A model generated the notes under the pieces. That model ran no database searches, was not told the DNA's origin, and saw only the letters and a program-made list of their open reading frames with translations. This document shows, piece by piece, positions 58,551 to 64,000 of a stretch of DNA of 64,000 bases; the stretch's first letter is position 1, and each line of letters starts with the position of its first letter. This DNA comes from Sorghum bicolor (lineage: Eukaryota; Streptophyta; Magnoliopsida; Poales; Poaceae). The DNA is taken from contig NC_012873.2 in the NCBI RefSeq assembly GCF_000003195.3, forward strand, positions 4,363,894 through 4,427,893. Direction: 5' to 3'. Both the position numbers and the translations under genes were made by a program.

Positions 58551-59491
58551 CTTTCCTGTCTCTTCATTGGTACCACATCACCAAACATGTAAGAGAAATG
58601 CTCATCCACATCATCACGTGAATGAGAAACTACTTAGCGTGCCTTATACTATTGTCTAGTGTCTATGGATCCAATTATCCAAACGGGCCCTGCTTTTACA
58701 AATACAATTTCGAGGTGGATTCAACCGGCCTAACCGCCTAAGCATGACTTAGCAAAATAAAAAAGGAAAAAGAAAAAAAGAAACAAAATCAGAATATGGA
58801 TAGAAGGATGTGGCTGGTGACGACCGTGACATGCCTAAGGTTCATCTCTAAGAAGTCTATAGCTTCCACCGGAGAAGGAACTTTAATAATTTATGTGTTT
58901 TATGACTATGCTATATCAAAGTCAACTTGATTGTTTATTTGTGTCTTTGTTGAGAACTATTGTACCATTATATGACTTTTTTGATGTTTTATGGTTTGAT
59001 GTGTTTATTGCTTTTTAGCATATCGTTCTCATGATTTTCCATGGGTGTATTTCCAATTGACTATCCTCAAAATTACGGAATATCAGGTCATATCTATTTT
59101 CGATAATATCGTATCTATTTCGTGTTTTGAGAAAAAAAAAGTGAAAACAAAAATATTTTAGCCTACTATGATCTTTTCATCTCTAGGCCTTGCTAAAACA
59201 TTTTAGAAAAAATAGAAACAAAATCAATAGAAATATATCTAGAAAATCCCTAGGTCTATTATTAAGTTGAGCTTTATGCATGCTGAGTGGGGATAGAAAT
59301 GAGCAGAGTAGGCCTCGCTGTGGTTGGCCAATCCTGACACATTATCCTCTCCTCATCCACGGCGAGAGCGTAACCAACTCAACCAGATCAGAATCCAGAC
59401 CTCGGCAGAGCCCATTCCCCTGTGCATCTCGGCCTCTCTTCTCTCCCTTCTTCCTCCCCGCCCAGTCATCTGAACCTCTTCTCCAGCCGAG
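58551..59491 (+). promoter_or_regulatory. Intergenic DNA and promoter/5' UTR of HMBS copy 1
   Basis: 58551-59280 is AT-rich with no gene. From about 59330 the CT-rich sequence resembles the leader of copy 2 (shared CATCTCGGC before the ATG). No TATA box could be assigned. Confidence 0.4.
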
Positions 59492-62626
<3,135 letters not shown>

Positions 62627-63335
62627 AAAGAATGAGCGACCATGTGCAATTTCAGTTACCACTCTTTTGGTTAGAAACGGAGGGTCTAAGTAGAGTATTG
62701 AGAGGTTTGTTTTTGTTTCTTCTTTCTCCTACTATAGTTCTGCTAGAGCCTTGTACTACCACTCATATTGAGCAGGCCCATTGAGCTTTGTTGTGTCTCC
62801 TGTTCTTCTAGCACTCTGGGTTAGAGCCTTAGAGGTATCTGCAAAGCACAGCTATGTTTTGTCGAAGAGGTACCAGCACAGCTACGTTGTACACTTGTAA
62901 TGTTGTACTTGGATGTGACTTTGCTGATAGTTGTTGTTTCAAGAATAATTGAGCTCACGGTAACCATGGGAGTAAGATTCAATGTTCTTATTCTTCGGAA
63001 AATCAGCCTGACTGATTGATTCCCAGATGACTCTGATCAATGTCACATCCCTCTGTTAGAGGCCCGACAAAACATCCCTGATTTTGTGGGGGTAAAGGAG
63101 AATGTTTTGGGTATGTGTCGAAGAAACCTTGAAGTGCGGTGCTATAGACAGATTGATGATCTTTTTGATGGTATGCTATATAAATGATGAAATTTGATGG
63201 TATATTATTCAGTACCGAGCAAAATTTGATGGTATAGATGAAATTTCCTGAACTTGACCCCCCTCGCACATCTCGGCGTCTCCTCCCTCCGTCCCTCGCG
63301 CGCACAGTCCTCTAACCCTCTCTAGGCCGCCGGAG
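62627..63335 (+). promoter_or_regulatory. Spacer between the HMBS copies: 3' UTR of copy 1, promoter of copy 2
   Basis: The left half probably carries the 3' UTR. A good TATA box, CTATATAAA, lies at 63175-63183, about 155 bp before the copy-2 ATG. TTTGATGGTAT occurs three times at about 63162-63238. The leader shares CATCTCGGC and CTCCCTCC-type wording with copy 1. Confidence 0.55.
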
Positions 63336-64000
63336 ATGGTGTCGCTGCGATGCGCCACCGCGCGCCACTCCCTCCTCGGCCCGCCGACCTGCCTCGCGCG
63401 CCCGCGGCGGCGGGCGTGCCCCGTCGCCGTGGAGGCCGTCTCGCAGGCCAAGGTCCCCCTAATCCGGATTGGGACGCGTGGAAGGTGATCAAATTCGACC
63501 CTTTTCTGCGGGTTCTTTGGGGTTATGCTCTGCATTCTGGAATACGGGTTTTGAGCTGCGCCTCTGAACCTATCGCGTCTTTTAGGAGGTTGGCACTTGC
63601 CAGGCATTGACGACGCTGGGCGAATTCACACGAAGTATTTGATGATGTTTAGCTCGATTTGCATATATGGCTTCATTTTGTTGCATATTTGGATCAGTAG
63701 TAACTGGCCGTTGGCCTTGATAAAGCTAAATGATGGGTCTCTTATTAATCGGTTAATTTGTACTGTTCTTGGGTCAACACTAGATGCTGTACTGTTCTTG
63801 TGTTATTCTCACACTGGCTAGTGCTTCATGAGGTGTTTACAAGGGCTTTAGTCTTTGTCTTGGCTTACTGAACTACGATTTCTCCTCAGATCTTGTGGAA
63901 ATTCTATGCTCTTTATTCATTGTCCTTTGTTGATTAAAGTTACCCAAGAAAAGTCATGGTTTACTGTCAACGCAAATTGCTCTTTGCAGTTTTTCTCTCT
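63336..64000 (+). CDS. HEMC: Hydroxymethylbilane synthase, tandem copy 2 (5' part only, cut by window edge)
   Basis: Exon 1 is 63336-63484. It encodes MVSLRCATARHSLLGPP... and ends VPLIRIGTRG plus two bases, exactly as in copy 1. Intron 1 begins GTGATC at 63485 and runs past the edge. Its sequence still aligns with intron 1 of copy 1, for example TATGATCTTGTGGAAATTCTATG-like and AGAAAAGTCA segments (63889-63957). By that alignment, exon 2 should begin within roughly 100 bp beyond the window. The transit peptide is five codons shorter than in copy 1 (a VVRAA-type block is missing), without a frameshift. The start codon, donor site and TATA box are intact, so copy 2 is likely functional, but only its first 49 codons can be judged. 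Confidence 0.88.

Overview
The window is plant nuclear DNA from a grass, most likely an Andropogoneae genome such as Sorghum. The evidence is spliced genes with GT..AG introns, very GC-rich 5' coding ends beside AT-rich introns and intergenic DNA, and many copies of a grass-type Tourist/PIF-Harbinger MITE with GGCCTTGTTTAG termini. Other grass-type elements are Helitron 3' ends, hAT-like elements, CACTA-like ends and a CACCGGACG-rich interspersed repeat. No bacterial, viral, CRISPR, rRNA or tRNA feature was recognised.

Left part (1-15 kb): a urease accessory gene (UreF, +, 367-1146) lies tail-to-tail with the 4-hydroxyphenylpyruvate dioxygenase gene (HPPD, -, 3693-1984, two exons). From about 4 to 17.5 kb the DNA is transposon-rich: MITEs, a TIR element, nested hairpins, and two Helitron 3' termini (at 13134 and 17331). 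One Helitron-like unit carries a broken DUF4283-like reading frame.

Middle (17.5-45 kb): a nine-exon JASON-like gene (+, 17826-21298) contains a tandem in-frame exon duplication. After a MITE-rich gap come a seven-exon LIN/CERBERUS-like gene without a visible U-box (+, 30101-34550) and a type II membrane O-fucosyltransferase-like gene (+, 36723-38051). A decayed LINE-like remnant (39370-40107), an hAT element with a perfect 8-bp target duplication, and an intronless DUF3475/DUF668 (PSK-simulator-like) gene (-, 45045-43372) follow.

Right part (46-64 kb): a nine-exon OTU-family deubiquitinase gene (-, 49621-46930), rebuilt from small exons, and a four-exon thylakoid-lumen FKBP-type isomerase gene (-, 54405-52794) flank a long inverted repeat (50983-51506). 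A large repeat (about 55.9-58.55 kb) holds an hAT insertion. The window ends in a tandem pair of hydroxymethylbilane synthase (porphobilinogen deaminase) genes: copy 1 is complete (59492-62626), and copy 2 has only exon 1 and part of intron 1 (63336 to the edge).

The genes are independent housekeeping or regulatory loci, not an operon. Several products act in plastids (lumenal FKBP, HMBS) or in plastoquinone/tocopherol supply (HPPD). I found no convincing new biological system. The most notable observations are the HMBS tandem duplication, the JASON-like exon duplication, the Helitron-associated promoter duplication at 15.5-17.5 kb, and the U-box-less LIN-like gene.
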